Notes: generated by a model not told the origin, from the sequence alone. A stretch of DNA of 64,000 bases from Faunimonas pinastri (GCF_900110915.1 NZ_FOFG01000002.1:248001-312000); one strand, 5' to 3'. Positions 1 to 9,366 are shown, counted from the stretch's first letter. A program made the numbers and translations.

Positions 1-1019
1 ACGGCGGCCATGCCGAGAAGTTCGTCGAGCCGCGCCTCGGCCGCCTTGCGATCGACGGGCGCCGGTTTGCGGATCGCGACAAGCGCCGCGTCCGTGCGGC
101 GCAGGCCATCGCCGGTCAGTTCCGGCACAGCTTCGGCCACCTCGATCATCTCGGAGAAAACCCCGCTGCAATGCAGGACGAGATCGCAGCCGGCTGCCAG
201 CCCGCGCCGGGCCCGCTCCGTCAGGCTGCCTGAAAGCGCACCCATGTTGAGATCGTCCGTCATCAGGGCGCCATCGTAGCCGATTCGGCCCCGGATGACC
301 TGATCCACCACCTTGCGCGACAGCGTCGCCGGGGCGTCCGGGTCGACAGCGGAGAAGACCACATGGGCGCTCATGGCGAGCGGGATATCCGCGCCGAGCT
401 GACGGAAAGGCTCGAAATCCAGCCGGTCCAGTTCGTCGATGGACGCATCGACGGTCGGCAAAGCCTTGTGGCTGTCCACCCCTGCCCGACCGTGCCCCGG
501 CACATGCTTCATGACCGGCAGGACACCGGCGCTCATCAGGCCATTCACCGCCGCACGACCGAGAGCGGTGACCGCTTCGGGCGTCGTGCCATAGGCTCGG
601 CCGCCGATGACGGCATCGCTGCCGGGCGCGGGCACGTCCAGCACCGGCAGGCAATCGACGTTGACCCCCATGCCGATCAGGTCGAGCCCGATCAGTTGCG
701 CGCCGAGCCGGGCGGCTTCCAGCCCGGCCGGCCGGTCGCGGTCATACAGGTCGCCATAGACGCGGGCGGCGGGATAGGCCCGAAAATGCGGCTGGCCGAT
801 CCGCTGGACCCGCCCGCCCTCCTGGTCGATCAGGATCGGCGCATGCTCGTCGCCGAGCGCATCGCGCACGGCGTCGGACAGCTTTCGGACCTGGTCGGGG
901 TTCTCGGTGTTGCGACGGAAATAGATGACGCCCCAAGGCCGCACGGCTGCCAGAAAGGCGCGCTCATCCTCGCCGAGCTGCGTTCCCGACAGCCCGAAAA
1001 TCACCGCACGTGACGCCAC
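1..1019 (-). CDS. nagZ: beta-N-acetylhexosaminidase NagZ (GH3), 3' end cut by window edge
   Basis: Cytoplasmic glycosidase that removes N-acetylglucosamine from anhydro-muropeptides during cell-wall recycling. I translated this frame by hand. It shows the NagZ signature KHVPGHG followed by a DSH motif (catalytic His loop), and MTDDLNMGAL, whose Asp is the GH3 nucleophile. The chosen start is GTG at 1019, 15 nt after the stop of the upstream SPOR gene, with a weak GGCGGGGA Shine-Dalgarno. The frame is open to base 1 after about 339 codons, close to the usual 335-345 residues, so only a few C-terminal residues are missing. The SPOR-nagZ order is typical of Rhizobiales, where scpA/scpB usually follow. 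It pairs functionally with anmK at 42 kb. Confidence 0.93.
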   Translation of the reverse strand, partial: MASRAVIFGLSGTQLGEDERAFLAAVRPWGVIYFRRNTENPDQVRKLSDAVRDALGDEHAPILIDQEGGRVQRIGQPHFRAYPAARVYGDLYDRDRPAGLEAARLGAQLIGLDLIGMGVNVDCLPVLDVPAPGSDAVIGGRAYGTTPEAVTALGRAAVNGLMSAGVLPVMKHVPGHGRAGVDSHKALPTVDASIDELDRLDFEPFRQLGADIPLAMSAHVVFSAVDPDAPATLSRKVVDQVIRGRIGYDGALMTDDLNMGALSGSLTERARRGLAAGCDLVLHCSGVFSEMIEVAEAVPELTGDGLRRTDAALVAIRKPAPVDRKAAEARLDELLGMAA

Positions 1020-1034
1020 TCGAGATTCCCCGCC

Positions 1035-2507
1035 TTATCGCGTGATGAAGCAGCTGCCGCCGGCGGCCTTCAGCTTCTCGCAAAGATCCACCGCTCCGTC
1101 GCGACCGGAGAACGGCCCGACGCGCACGCGATAGAAGGTGCCCTTGTCGCCGAGATCGGTCCTGGCCACGCTCGTATGCTGCTTGCCGAGCACGGACGCG
1201 TAGCGCTTGGACAGCATGGCCATGGCGGATTTGGCATCGGCCTCGACCTTGCGGGAGCTGAGCTGGACGAAGAAGCCGTTCCCCACGGGCGCAGGCGCAG
1301 CCTCGGACTGGGCGCGGGCGATGTGCCGGTCGGGCGCCGCCTGTGCGGTGTCCGGCTGGGCCGGCGCGGGCTCCGCCGCATCGGCCTGCGCGTCGGGCGT
1401 CGCAGGCTGCGCAAAGGTCGCGGCCGCATCGGGTGCGGGCGCTGCCGTCGCATTTGCCGGCTCGGGCGCAGGGCTCGCGGCCGGAGCCTTGGCGCTCGCA
1501 GTCACGATCGTGCCATCCGGGCGCACGGTCACCGTGCGAACCTTGCGAGGTCCGATCGTGTCCGGGTCGGGATTCTGCCCAGACGGAGCATTGCTGGCCG
1601 AGATCTCGCCGCCGAGACCGCCGCCATTGGCGTCGCTGGACGCCGCGAGCGCTGCCTGCTCGTTCGGCTCCTCGGCATTGTCGACGATCTTTTCGTTGGT
1701 GGGCGGCGCAACACCGGCCACACGGTCGTAGACCGCCTGCCCCGTTGCGTTGTCGGCCTTGGCGTCAGCCTTTTCCGGTTCCACCTTCACCGCGCCGTCC
1801 TGCGGCTTGATGATCGGCGGAACGCCGGAGATGGAGGCGACTTCGTCCTTCGCGCCATGAAGGAAGTAGGCGGCCGCACCGACGACCGCGACGAACACGA
1901 CCGCCGCGGCGATCACCAATCCTGTTGCCGGACGGCGCGCCGCGTGGCGCTCCTGGAACTCCGGGTGGAAAGCCGCCGATTCCTCGGCCGGCATCTCCAC
2001 CGAATAGTGGTCGGCCTCCGGCGAGAACTGCGCCTCGTCCCCATACTCGTGGGCGTAGCGCTGGTCGTCGTAATAGCCGTCGTCCTCGTAACCATGAACG
2101 TCCTGCTCGACCGGATAACGGGCGTCGGCATGCACCTCCTCGCCTTCCGGCGGAAAGTGTGCGTAGGCGACGGCCGGCTCACCGTAATCGTATTCCTGCC
2201 CGGCCGGCTCCCGGTCGTCGTACTCGGCCGGACGCGCGGCCTGGTAGTGACCGCCTGCCGCCGTGCGGGCCGCGCCGGTCCGCGCATTCACAGGCCGGGG
2301 CGCGTTGCCCTCCAGCGTGTCTTCCATCTCGCGCATGATGTCGCTTTCGAATTCCGGCGAGAACGGTTGCGGCTCGGCCCGGGCCGGGCCGTCCCGGTGA
2401 AACCGGCTGGCGATGCCGCGATGGCCGGAGCCGGGCTCGCCGTCGGCCGAAGCGGCCCGACCTGCGAGACCGTTGCCTCGGAATGGATTCAGCTTACCCT
2501 CAGCCAT
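1035..2507 (-). CDS. SPOR-domain membrane protein
   Basis: 490-residue bitopic membrane protein. Residues 1-195 are hydrophilic and rich in Asp, Glu, Tyr and Pro (probably disordered, cytoplasmic). One membrane segment lies at about 197-216 (LVIAAAVVFVAVVGAAAYF). A long Pro/Ala linker follows, then a C-terminal SPOR domain at about 410-488 (GFFVQLSSRK...YRVRVGPFSGRDGAVDLCEKLKAAGGSCFI). SPOR domains bind glycan strands stripped of stem peptides at the septum, so a role in division or septal peptidoglycan is inferred. An AGAGGT Shine-Dalgarno precedes the ATG. It lies between argS and nagZ, probably in one transcript. Confidence 0.9.
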   Translation of the reverse strand: MAEGKLNPFRGNGLAGRAASADGEPGSGHRGIASRFHRDGPARAEPQPFSPEFESDIMREMEDTLEGNAPRPVNARTGAARTAAGGHYQAARPAEYDDREPAGQEYDYGEPAVAYAHFPPEGEEVHADARYPVEQDVHGYEDDGYYDDQRYAHEYGDEAQFSPEADHYSVEMPAEESAAFHPEFQERHAARRPATGLVIAAAVVFVAVVGAAAYFLHGAKDEVASISGVPPIIKPQDGAVKVEPEKADAKADNATGQAVYDRVAGVAPPTNEKIVDNAEEPNEQAALAASSDANGGGLGGEISASNAPSGQNPDPDTIGPRKVRTVTVRPDGTIVTASAKAPAASPAPEPANATAAPAPDAAATFAQPATPDAQADAAEPAPAQPDTAQAAPDRHIARAQSEAAPAPVGNGFFVQLSSRKVEADAKSAMAMLSKRYASVLGKQHTSVARTDLGDKGTFYRVRVGPFSGRDGAVDLCEKLKAAGGSCFITR

Positions 2508-2558
2508 GCAGCTGACCTCTCGTTTCGCTGCGGACGCATGCCTGGGTCACAGCGAATC

Positions 2559-4322
2559 TCAGTGCATCTCATCGGGCGCCTGAACACCCAGTATTTCAAG
2601 CCCGGATCGAACGACCGTGCCGAGCGCACTCACCAGTGCCAGGCGCGCCAGAGTTAACTCTCTTTGTTCAGGCTTAATAAAGCGTAATTGCGGCGAGTCC
2701 TTGCCGCGGTTCCAATGGGCATGGAAGGCGCTGGCGAGGTCGTAAAGGTAGAATGCTACCCGATGCGGCTCCTGCGCTTCCGCCGAAAGCTGCACCAGAC
2801 GCGGCCAGTCCGCCATCAGGCGAATCAGTCCGCGCTCGCCCTCGTCTTCCAGAAGGGTCAGGTCGGCCTTCGCCAGTTCCGTCGGGCGGAGATCCAGATC
2901 GGATATCTCTTCCTTGGCCTGCCGCCGGACCGAGGCGGTGCGTGCATGGGCATACTGAACGTAGAAGACCGGATTGTCCTTGGACTGTTCCGTCACCGTC
3001 TGGAAGTCGAAGTCGAGCGGGGCGTCGGCCTTGCGGAACAGCATCATGAAGCGAACGGCGTCGCGGCCCACTTCCTCCACGACCTCGCTCAGCGTGACGA
3101 GATCGCCGGAGCGCTTCGACATGCGCACGGGTTCGCCGGCCCGGAAAAGCTTCACGAGCTGGCAGAGACGGATTTCGAGCTCGGCCTCTCCGCCGCTCAT
3201 CGCCGTCACGGCCGCCTTCATGCGCTTGACGTAGCCGCCATGGTCGGCGCCCAGGACATCGATCATGTCGCGGAAGCCGCGCAGATACTTGTCGTAGTGA
3301 TAGGCGATATCGGACGCGAAATAGGTGTAGCTACCATCGGACTTCAGCAGCGGACGGTCCACGTCGTCGCCGAACTCGGTGGAGCGGAACAGCGTCTGCT
3401 CGCGGTCTTCCCAATCGTCCGGCAGCTGGCCCTTGGGCGGCGGCAGCGTGCCCTGGTAGACCAGCCCACGATCGCGCAGCGCCTGCACGGCCTGCGCCAC
3501 GCGGTCATGCCCCTCGGCGCGGAGCGAGCGCTCGGAATAGAACACGTCGTGGCTGACGCCGAGATCGGCGAGATCGTTGCGGATCATCGACATCATGGCC
3601 GAGATCGCCCGATCGCGCACCTCCGGCAGCCATTCGGACTCGTCCTGCGCCAGCAGCTTATCGCCGAACTCGTCCTTCAGCGCCTCGCCCACCGGCTTCA
3701 GGTAGTCTCCGGGATAGAGGCCGCGCGGGATCTCGCCGATATCCTCGCCCAGCGCCTCGCGGTAGCGGAGGAAGGCGGAGCGGGCGAGCACGTCGACCTG
3801 CCCGCCGGCATCGTTGATGTAATATTCGCGCGTCACGGCGTGGCCGGTGGCCGCCAGCAACGAGGCGATAGCGTCGCCCACCACCGCGCCACGGCAATGG
3901 CCCACATGCATCGGACCGGTCGGGTTGGCCGAGACGTATTCCACGTTGACCGGCTTTTCGGCGCCCACCTCCGAATGGCCGTAAGCGGTGCCGCTGGTCA
4001 GGATCGCCGCGAGCTGGCGCGCCCAGAAGGCATCGGACAGCCGGAGATTGATGAAGCCGGGGCCGGCGATCTCGACGGCCACGACGTCCTCGTCCTTTTC
4101 CAGGATCATGCCGAGTTCGACGCCGAGTTCGCGGGGCTTCAGGCCCAGCGGCTTGGAGAGGACCAGCGCCGCGTTGGTGGAGACATCGCCATGGGCGCGA
4201 TCGCGCGGCGGCTCCACCCCGACGCGGTCGATCAACCCGGCGTCGACCTCCCGGCCTTGCTCGGAGAACAGGGTGTGAAGCGCGGCGCGGACGCGCTGCT
4301 CGAAGTCGGAAAAGAGGTTCAT
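2559..4322 (-). CDS. argS: arginyl-tRNA synthetase
   Basis: Class I aminoacyl-tRNA synthetase charging tRNA-Arg. The HIGH-type motif appears as [12 protein letters not shown] near residue 120 and the KMSKS-type loop as [13 protein letters not shown]. The N-terminal Arg-tRNA synthetase domain and the C-terminal DALR anticodon-binding domain (ending [11 protein letters not shown]) are both complete. The start is ATG at 4322 (MNLFSDFEQ), matching family N-termini; an in-frame GTG five codons upstream is less likely. Length is 587 aa, normal. It lies 51 nt upstream of the SPOR gene and downstream of dgt. Confidence 0.97.
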   Translation of the reverse strand: MNLFSDFEQRVRAALHTLFSEQGREVDAGLIDRVGVEPPRDRAHGDVSTNAALVLSKPLGLKPRELGVELGMILEKDEDVVAVEIAGPGFINLRLSDAFWARQLAAILTSGTAYGHSEVGAEKPVNVEYVSANPTGPMHVGHCRGAVVGDAIASLLAATGHAVTREYYINDAGGQVDVLARSAFLRYREALGEDIGEIPRGLYPGDYLKPVGEALKDEFGDKLLAQDESEWLPEVRDRAISAMMSMIRNDLADLGVSHDVFYSERSLRAEGHDRVAQAVQALRDRGLVYQGTLPPPKGQLPDDWEDREQTLFRSTEFGDDVDRPLLKSDGSYTYFASDIAYHYDKYLRGFRDMIDVLGADHGGYVKRMKAAVTAMSGGEAELEIRLCQLVKLFRAGEPVRMSKRSGDLVTLSEVVEEVGRDAVRFMMLFRKADAPLDFDFQTVTEQSKDNPVFYVQYAHARTASVRRQAKEEISDLDLRPTELAKADLTLLEDEGERGLIRLMADWPRLVQLSAEAQEPHRVAFYLYDLASAFHAHWNRGKDSPQLRFIKPEQRELTLARLALVSALGTVVRSGLEILGVQAPDEMH

Positions 4323-4399
4323 GCGTGTTCCCGCCACGCAGCCCGCCTCGGCGGTACCGGAAGCTGGCTGTCGCGGATGCTCTAGAGTCCCCGGAGCGC

Positions 4400-5617
4400 C
4401 TAACCCAGATCGGGAGTCTCGTCAAACAAGCGGCGATGCTCCGCGACGGCGTAACGGTCCGTCATTCCCGCGATATAGTCCGCGACCCGGCGCGCGGTAC
4501 GGAAACCGTCGCCGTCCAGATTGCGCGACCAATCCTCCGGCATCAGCTCCGGCTCGGCGTGGAACCGCTCGAAGAGATCGGCCACGAGCGCCTCCGCCAG
4601 CGGCACCGGACGCATCACCTCGGAGCTGCGATAAAGCTCGCGGTAAAGGCAGGTCTTCAGCTCCGCTTCCGCCGCCGCCATTCCGACGGAAAAGCCGACA
4701 AGGGTGCGCCCGGCGGCCCGCACGTCCTCAAGGCTGGCAATGCCCGCATCCGCTATCCGCCGGCCGGTTTCCGCGATCACGTCCTCGATCATCACCGTGA
4801 TCATGCGGCGTATCAGTTCGTGCGTCGTGCGGGCGGGCTCCAGCCCCGGATATTCCCGCGCGATCGCCGCGAGGATCCGTCCGGTCACCGGCCATCCGTC
4901 GAGCTCGCCGAGAGACAGGAGCCCGGCGCGCAGGCCGTCTTCCACGTCGTGGGAATCGTAGGCGATATCGTCGGAGATCGCCGCGACCTGCGCCTCCAGG
5001 CTGGAGCAGGAGGCGAGATCGAGATCGTGCCGGGACTGATAGGCGCGGATCGCATAAGGCAGCTCCGCCTCGCCCCGGTGCCTTCCATGCGGCCCCAGCA
5101 GCGGACCGTTATGCTTCACCAGCCCTTCCAGCGTTTCCCAGCTGAGGTTCAGCCCGTCGAAAAGCGGATAGCGGCGTTCCAATTGCGTCACGATGCGGAG
5201 GCTCTGCGCATTGTGGTCGAAGCCCTCGAAGGCCGCGAGCGAGCGATCCAGCGCGCGCTCGCCGGCATGGCCGAAGGGCGTGTGGCCGAGATCGTGCGAG
5301 AGTGCCAGGGCTTCGGCGAGATCCTCGTCCAACCCCATCGGACGGGCCAGCGAGCGGGCGATCTGCGCCACCTCGATCGTGTGGGTCAGGCGCGTGCGGA
5401 AATGGTCGCCCTCGTGATGCACGAAGACCTGCGTCTTGTGCTTCAGCCGGCGAAAGGCGTTGGAATGGACGATGCGGTCGCGGTCGCGCTGGAACGGAGA
5501 ACGCAGGCCGCTGTCGGGCTCGGGAAAAAGCCGGCCGCGCGAATTGCGGGGATCGGCAGCGTAGGGCGCGCGCCAACGCTCTCCATATCTCAGAACATGA
5601 TCCGGCAGGCTCGTCAT
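4400..5617 (-). CDS. dgt: deoxyguanosinetriphosphate triphosphohydrolase-like protein
   Basis: HD-superfamily dNTP triphosphohydrolase, 405 aa, releasing tripolyphosphate from dGTP or other dNTPs. The HD metal site is visible: [12 protein letters not shown] supplies the first His and [15 protein letters not shown] the His-Asp pair. The N-terminal [27 protein letters not shown] is characteristic of the Dgt family. The short bacterial (type 2) length fits Rhizobiales. A GGAAGG Shine-Dalgarno lies 5-6 nt before the ATG. It is divergent from erpA across a 130-bp gap, the usual Rhizobiales arrangement, and probably transcribed with argS. Confidence 0.94.
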   Translation of the reverse strand: MTSLPDHVLRYGERWRAPYAADPRNSRGRLFPEPDSGLRSPFQRDRDRIVHSNAFRRLKHKTQVFVHHEGDHFRTRLTHTIEVAQIARSLARPMGLDEDLAEALALSHDLGHTPFGHAGERALDRSLAAFEGFDHNAQSLRIVTQLERRYPLFDGLNLSWETLEGLVKHNGPLLGPHGRHRGEAELPYAIRAYQSRHDLDLASCSSLEAQVAAISDDIAYDSHDVEDGLRAGLLSLGELDGWPVTGRILAAIAREYPGLEPARTTHELIRRMITVMIEDVIAETGRRIADAGIASLEDVRAAGRTLVGFSVGMAAAEAELKTCLYRELYRSSEVMRPVPLAEALVADLFERFHAEPELMPEDWSRNLDGDGFRTARRVADYIAGMTDRYAVAEHRRLFDETPDLG

Positions 5618-5684
5618 CGCAGCCTTCCCGCCCTCCGCTGGACCTCTTGCGCCCGGCGCGATCCGGTAACCCGGTTCCCGCCGA

Positions 5685-5713
5685 TTGACTCGCAGCCTGC
5701 CGGTTCTTAGCTA
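5685..5713 (+). promoter_or_regulatory. candidate sigma-70 promoter of erpA-xth
   Basis: TTGACT (5685-5690), 17-nt spacer, TAGCTA (5708-5713), 33 nt before the erpA start. The -35 is good and the -10 moderate. Seen by eye only. Confidence 0.45.
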
Positions 5714-5746
5714 TCGTGGGACGTGGGGCCAAGCGGAGATGAGATC

Positions 5747-6082
5747 ATGCAGGTAGAATCCGTGACGCTCTCGGACAGCGCGGTCCGCCGGATTTCGCGC
5801 ATCCTGAGCAAGGAGCCCGAGGGCACGTCGTTGCGCGTCAGCGTGGAGGGCGGCGGCTGCTCCGGCTTCCAGTACAAATACGACCTGGTGCGCGAAGCCC
5901 CGGCCGACGAAGACCTCGTTCTCGCCAGTGGCGAGGCCAAGGTGCTGATCGATTCCATCTCGCTGCAATATCTCGAAGGGTCGCAGATCGACTTCGTGGA
6001 CGATCTGATGGGCCAGTCCTTCCAGATCCGCAATCCCAACGCGACCGCCTCCTGCGGCTGCGGCACCAGCTTCTCCATCTGA
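5747..6082 (+). CDS. erpA: iron-sulfur cluster insertion protein ErpA (A-type carrier)
   Basis: A-type Fe-S carrier that hands clusters to apo-proteins. The three conserved cysteines are in GGGCSGFQYKY (about residue 41) and in the C-terminal SCGCGT. Start ATG at 5747 follows a GCGGAGATGAG Shine-Dalgarno; a GTG at 5723 would add an unsupported extension. Length 111 aa is typical. It is the first gene of a pair with xth (10-nt gap). The window holds a second A-type protein, SufA, in the suf operon. Confidence 0.94.
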   Translation: MQVESVTLSDSAVRRISRILSKEPEGTSLRVSVEGGGCSGFQYKYDLVREAPADEDLVLASGEAKVLIDSISLQYLEGSQIDFVDDLMGQSFQIRNPNATASCGCGTSFSI

Positions 6083-6092
6083 CATCCAGCCG

Positions 6093-6875
6093 ATGCGGAT
6101 CGCCACCTGGAACATCAACGGGGTCAAGGCCCGCATCGAGGCCCTGACCGCGTGGCTCAAGGAGGCGTCCCCGGACGTCGTCTGCCTGCAGGAGATCAAG
6201 TCCGTCGACGAGGGTTTCCCCCGCGAGCCGATCAGCGCGCTCGGCTACAACATCGAGACGCACGGCCAGAAGGGTTTCAACGGCGTCGCGATCCTGAGCA
6301 AGCGGCCGATGGAAGACGTTCGGCGCGGCCTGCCCGGCGACGAGCCGGACGCGCAGTCCCGCTTCATCGAGGCGCTGGTGCCCGGCGAAAACGGCATGGT
6401 GCGGGTCTGCTCGGCCTACATGCCGAACGGCAATCCGATCGGCACGGAAAAGTTCGCCCTCAAGATCGACTGGCACGCCCGCCTGGAAGGCTGGGCCGCC
6501 CGGAAGCTCGAGCTGGAAGAGCCGCTGGTGATCGCCGGCGACTACAACATCATCCCTGAGCCGATCGACACGAAATACCCGGAGAACTGGTCGGGCGACG
6601 CGCTCTATCAGCCGGAATCGCGCGAAGCTTTCCGCCGTCTCTGCGCGCTGGGGCTGACGGACGCCATCCGCGCCGTCGATGACAGGCCGGGCGTCTTCAC
6701 CTTCTGGGATTATCAGGCCGGCGCGTTCCAGAAGAACAACGGCATCCGCATCGACCATCTGCTCCTGTCGCCGGAAGCCTCGGATCTCCTGATCCAGGTC
6801 GGCATCGACAAGCACGTTCGCGCCTGGGAAAAGCCGTCGGACCACGTCCCGGTCTGGGTCGAACTCGCGGCCTGA
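6093..6875 (+). CDS. xth: exodeoxyribonuclease III
   Basis: AP endonuclease / 3'-5' exonuclease of the EEP (exonuclease-endonuclease-phosphatase) fold, for base-excision repair. Motifs: MRIATWNINGVKAR (metal-binding Asn), CLQEIK (catalytic Glu), GDYNI (Asp/Asn), FTFWDYQAGAF and RIDHLLLSP plus SDHVPVWVEL (catalytic Asp-His). 260 aa, normal length. It starts 10 nt after erpA with no clear Shine-Dalgarno, so translational coupling is likely. Convergent with exoR across 82 bp. Confidence 0.96.
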   Translation: MRIATWNINGVKARIEALTAWLKEASPDVVCLQEIKSVDEGFPREPISALGYNIETHGQKGFNGVAILSKRPMEDVRRGLPGDEPDAQSRFIEALVPGENGMVRVCSAYMPNGNPIGTEKFALKIDWHARLEGWAARKLELEEPLVIAGDYNIIPEPIDTKYPENWSGDALYQPESREAFRRLCALGLTDAIRAVDDRPGVFTFWDYQAGAFQKNNGIRIDHLLLSPEASDLLIQVGIDKHVRAWEKPSDHVPVWVELAA

Positions 6876-6957
6876 GCGCCCTCACCCGCTTATTCGCAGG
6901 AACAGCCGTGGTCGGCGCCGTGCCCGCCGATACCGGTTCCGGTTCGACGCTGCAGCC

Positions 6958-7860
6958 CTACTGGGCGTCGGCGGACTGGTTCTGGTCCTTGTGGGCCATC
7001 CAGTCCTCGGCCAGCGCCAGCGCCGTGCGGCGCTCCGTCTCGTCGGCCGCCGAGAAGGCTTCCTCGTGCTTGGACTGGATGGTCGGATCGCCACGGCCCG
7101 TGAGCCGCGCGATGGAGAGCCACATCAGGCCCTTGATCGGGTTGCGGGCAACACCCACGCCCTGGAAGAGCAGCATGCCGAGCTGGGCCTGCGCGCCGGC
7201 ATGGCCCTTTTCCGCCGCAAGCTTGTACCAGCGCGCCGCCTGACGCGGGCTCTTATCGCCGCCGGTGCCGTTCAGGTACATGCAGGCAAGCTGATACTGC
7301 GCCTCGGAATCACCGAAATAAGAAGCGGCGTAGAGATAGTAGCGCCGGGCGCGGTCCACGTCGGCCTCGACGGAACCGGGGATGCCGCGCTGATAATAGG
7401 TCCCCAGCGCCACGAAGGCGTCGGCCACGAAGGGAGCGTCCGGTCCGTGCGGATTGCCGTCGGCATAATCGTCGGCGACCTGCGAGAACATCTTCAGCGC
7501 CTTGGAATCGTCCTTCGTCACGCCGTCGCCGGTGGCATACATCTGCCCGAGCTTCCAAAGCGCGCCGGCATGGCCCTTGGAGGCGGCATAGTTCAGCGCA
7601 TCGATGGCCTGCGAGGTGTCGCCCTTCTTGTAGGCGGCATAGCCCGTGCGGAAGGCCTCGCTGGGGCTCATGGAGCCGGGATCGAAGGCATGGGCGACGC
7701 CGACCAGGGTGGCGCAGGCGAACAGCATCCCGAGAACCCGGCCCGCGCGCTTGCAGCAGCGGACGACCGAGCGGCCGCGCCCCGCCCGAGTCACGGCAGA
7801 CGACGCGCCAAGATCCGAAGTTCTGTTAACCGAGTTCCTGCTCAACATCTGAGTCTTCAT
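6958..7860 (-). CDS. exoR: ExoR-type periplasmic Sel1-repeat regulator
   Basis: Secreted Sel1/TPR-like repeat protein. The mature N-terminus FDPGSMSPSEAFRTGYAAYKKGD and repeats such as AASKGHAGALWKLGQMYATGDGV, GDSEAQYQLACMYLNGTGG and AAEKGHAGAQAQLGMLLFQG closely follow rhizobial ExoR. In Sinorhizobium, ExoR holds the ExoS/ChvI two-component system off and so controls succinoglycan, motility and acid responses. The chosen start ATG 7860 gives 300 aa with an unusually long leader: about 40 charged residues precede the hydrophobic core ending AHA at residue 58. ATG 7848 is an alternative. Function here is inferred from similarity; ExoS/ChvI are outside the window. Confidence 0.85.
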   Translation of the reverse strand: MKTQMLSRNSVNRTSDLGASSAVTRAGRGRSVVRCCKRAGRVLGMLFACATLVGVAHAFDPGSMSPSEAFRTGYAAYKKGDTSQAIDALNYAASKGHAGALWKLGQMYATGDGVTKDDSKALKMFSQVADDYADGNPHGPDAPFVADAFVALGTYYQRGIPGSVEADVDRARRYYLYAASYFGDSEAQYQLACMYLNGTGGDKSPRQAARWYKLAAEKGHAGAQAQLGMLLFQGVGVARNPIKGLMWLSIARLTGRGDPTIQSKHEEAFSAADETERRTALALAEDWMAHKDQNQSADAQ

Positions 7861-8080
7861 CACGCCCAACAAACGGAACCCGCAGAGCTGGTCTGCCGAA
7901 TACTCCGCCAACCGTCCATTTTCCGTTACCGAAAGCATGGAAGAGGCTACCGGAGACTCCTTGCAGGCGCTCAATCTCAAGATCTGCACATGCAGAAACA
8001 TGGTGCTGACCTGCTCCTTGTTTATGGCTGAAAGGCGGCGTTGTTAATATCTTGCCCGCGGATTCCGGCGGGTTTCAGAC

Positions 8081-8106
8081 TCTGTTGCCGGCCAGCAACA
8101 GATTTT
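8081..8106 (+). terminator. Rho-independent-type terminator in the exoR/ABC intergenic region
   Basis: Perfect 8-bp stem TCTGTTGC / GCAACAGA with a 6-nt loop, followed directly by TTTT on the plus strand only. No plus-strand gene lies just upstream, since exoR is on the other strand. It may end an unannotated RNA or act in the importer leader. Confidence 0.5.
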
Positions 8107-8215
8107 CCGGCGAAGCTCCTCCGGCCTCTAACGGCGGGAACCTTTTCAGCTTTCACTTACCATCGCACCAGTTCTCGTCGCGCTCGTGTAAATCCGCAAC
8201 TCGCCCCCCGGGAAA

Positions 8216-8235
8216 GCTGAAAGCCCGCTGAAAGC
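8216..8235 (+). promoter_or_regulatory. tandem GCTGAAAGC repeat, candidate response-regulator site
   Basis: Two identical 9-mers GCTGAAAGC at 8216-8224 and 8227-8235, repeating every 11 bp (one helical turn), the arrangement OmpR-family regulators bind. A TATGCA -10-like hexamer follows at 8246-8251, which would place the repeats over the -35 region. An inverted copy lies at 8144-8154. The proposed partner is the OmpR-type regulator encoded at 12802-13470. Confidence 0.45.
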
Positions 8236-8337
8236 TTCGACAGGCTATGCATTGGCGGCATGCGAGCCATGCACCGCAAGAGTGCCTCAACGCACCGCCC
8301 CGAGGAAACGAGCGGCTTCCGCTCCCTGGAGAGTTTC

Positions 8338-9366
8338 ATGAAGAAAATGAACGTCCGAACCGTTCTGCCCGCGCTGGCCTTTGTCGCCGCGTTCGGCGCC
8401 ATGACCCCGGCCCATGCCGCGGACAAGATCACCATCATCGTCGGCGGCATGGAAAAGCAGATCTACCTGCCGGCCGTTCTCTGCGATCGCCTGGGCTTCT
8501 TCAAGGAGCAGGGTCTCGACGTCGACCTGATCAACAGCAAGGCGGGCGTCGAGGCGGAGAACGAGCTTCTCGCGGGCGCCGTTCAGGGCGTGGTCGGCTT
8601 CTACGACCACACGGTCGACCTGCAGGCCAAGGGCAAGTTCATCCAGTCCATCGTGCAGTTCAGCCAGGCTCCGGGCGAAGTGGAGATGGTCTCCACCAAG
8701 GCCGAGGACGTGAAGTCGCCGGCCGACTTCAAGGGCAAGACCCTCGGCGTCACGGGCCTCGGCTCCTCCACCGACTTCCTGACCCAGTACATGGCGTCCC
8801 GCGCGGGGCTCAAGGCGGGCGAGTTCACGCTGCTGCCCGTCGGCGCCGGCAACACCTTCATCGCCGCCATGAAGCAGGACGCGATCCAGGCCGGCATGAC
8901 GACCGAGCCCACCGTCGGCCAGTTGATCAAGTCCAACACGGCCAAGGTGCTCGTCGATCTCCGCACACCGGAATCGACCGAAAAGGCCCTTGGCGGGCCC
9001 TACCCGGCGGCTTCCTTCTACGTGCAGACCAATTGGCTCGAGAGCCACCACGACGAGGCGCAGAAGATCGCCAACGCGCTGGTGAAGACCATGCACTGGA
9101 TCGCCGGCCACAGCGCCGAGGAGATCGCAGACAAGATGCCGAAGGACTATTATGTCGGCGACAAGGACCTCTACGTGAAGGGTCTGGCGGGCGGCAAGGC
9201 GATGTTCACGCCGGATGGCCGGATGCCGGAGAAGGGTCCGGAGACGGTGCTGGGCGTCCTGAAGGGCTTCAGCCGCAACGTCCAGGGCAAGGACATCGAC
9301 CTGTCCAAGACCTACACGACCGAGTTCGTGGACGCCGCCGCCAAGACGCTCGGCTCCAGCCAGTAA
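8338..9366 (+). CDS. ABC transporter substrate-binding protein (NMT1/SsuA family)
   Basis: Periplasmic binding protein of the NMT1/SsuA/TauA fold, 342 aa. The signal peptide spans residues 1-27 (MKKMNVRTVLPALAF...PAHA, cleaved before ADK). Mature motifs typical of the family include VGGMEKQIYLPAVLCDRLGFFKEQGLDVDL, the AVQGVVGFYDHT segment, and DFKGKTLGVTGLGSSTDFL. Start ATG 8338 follows GGAGAG and gives a proper signal sequence; the open frame extends 26 codons upstream without support. First gene of an importer operon with the ATPase and permease. The substrate cannot be read from sequence; sulfonates, nitrate, pyrimidine precursors and aromatic acids are all used in this family. Confidence 0.9.
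   Translation: MKKMNVRTVLPALAFVAAFGAMTPAHAADKITIIVGGMEKQIYLPAVLCDRLGFFKEQGLDVDLINSKAGVEAENELLAGAVQGVVGFYDHTVDLQAKGKFIQSIVQFSQAPGEVEMVSTKAEDVKSPADFKGKTLGVTGLGSSTDFLTQYMASRAGLKAGEFTLLPVGAGNTFIAAMKQDAIQAGMTTEPTVGQLIKSNTAKVLVDLRTPESTEKALGGPYPAASFYVQTNWLESHHDEAQKIANALVKTMHWIAGHSAEEIADKMPKDYYVGDKDLYVKGLAGGKAMFTPDGRMPEKGPETVLGVLKGFSRNVQGKDIDLSKTYTTEFVDAAAKTLGSSQ

Larger units (their letters stand above)
7861..8337. other. intergenic region between exoR and the ABC importer
   Basis: 477 bp without a supported gene. It contains the exoR upstream sequence, a GC hairpin (GCCCGC/GCGGGT near 8054-8073), an intrinsic-terminator-like hairpin on the plus strand (8081-8106), an 11-bp inverted repeat (TTTCAGCTTTC 8144-8154 against 8212-8222), and a tandem GCTGAAAGC repeat (8216-8235) before the importer. 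Confidence 0.6.

Noticed and set aside
8041-8337. TPP-type riboswitch before the NMT1-like importer
   Set aside because: NMT1 proteins sometimes carry thiamine precursors, but the conserved THI-box pieces (CUGAGA, ACCUGAUCUGG) are not present.
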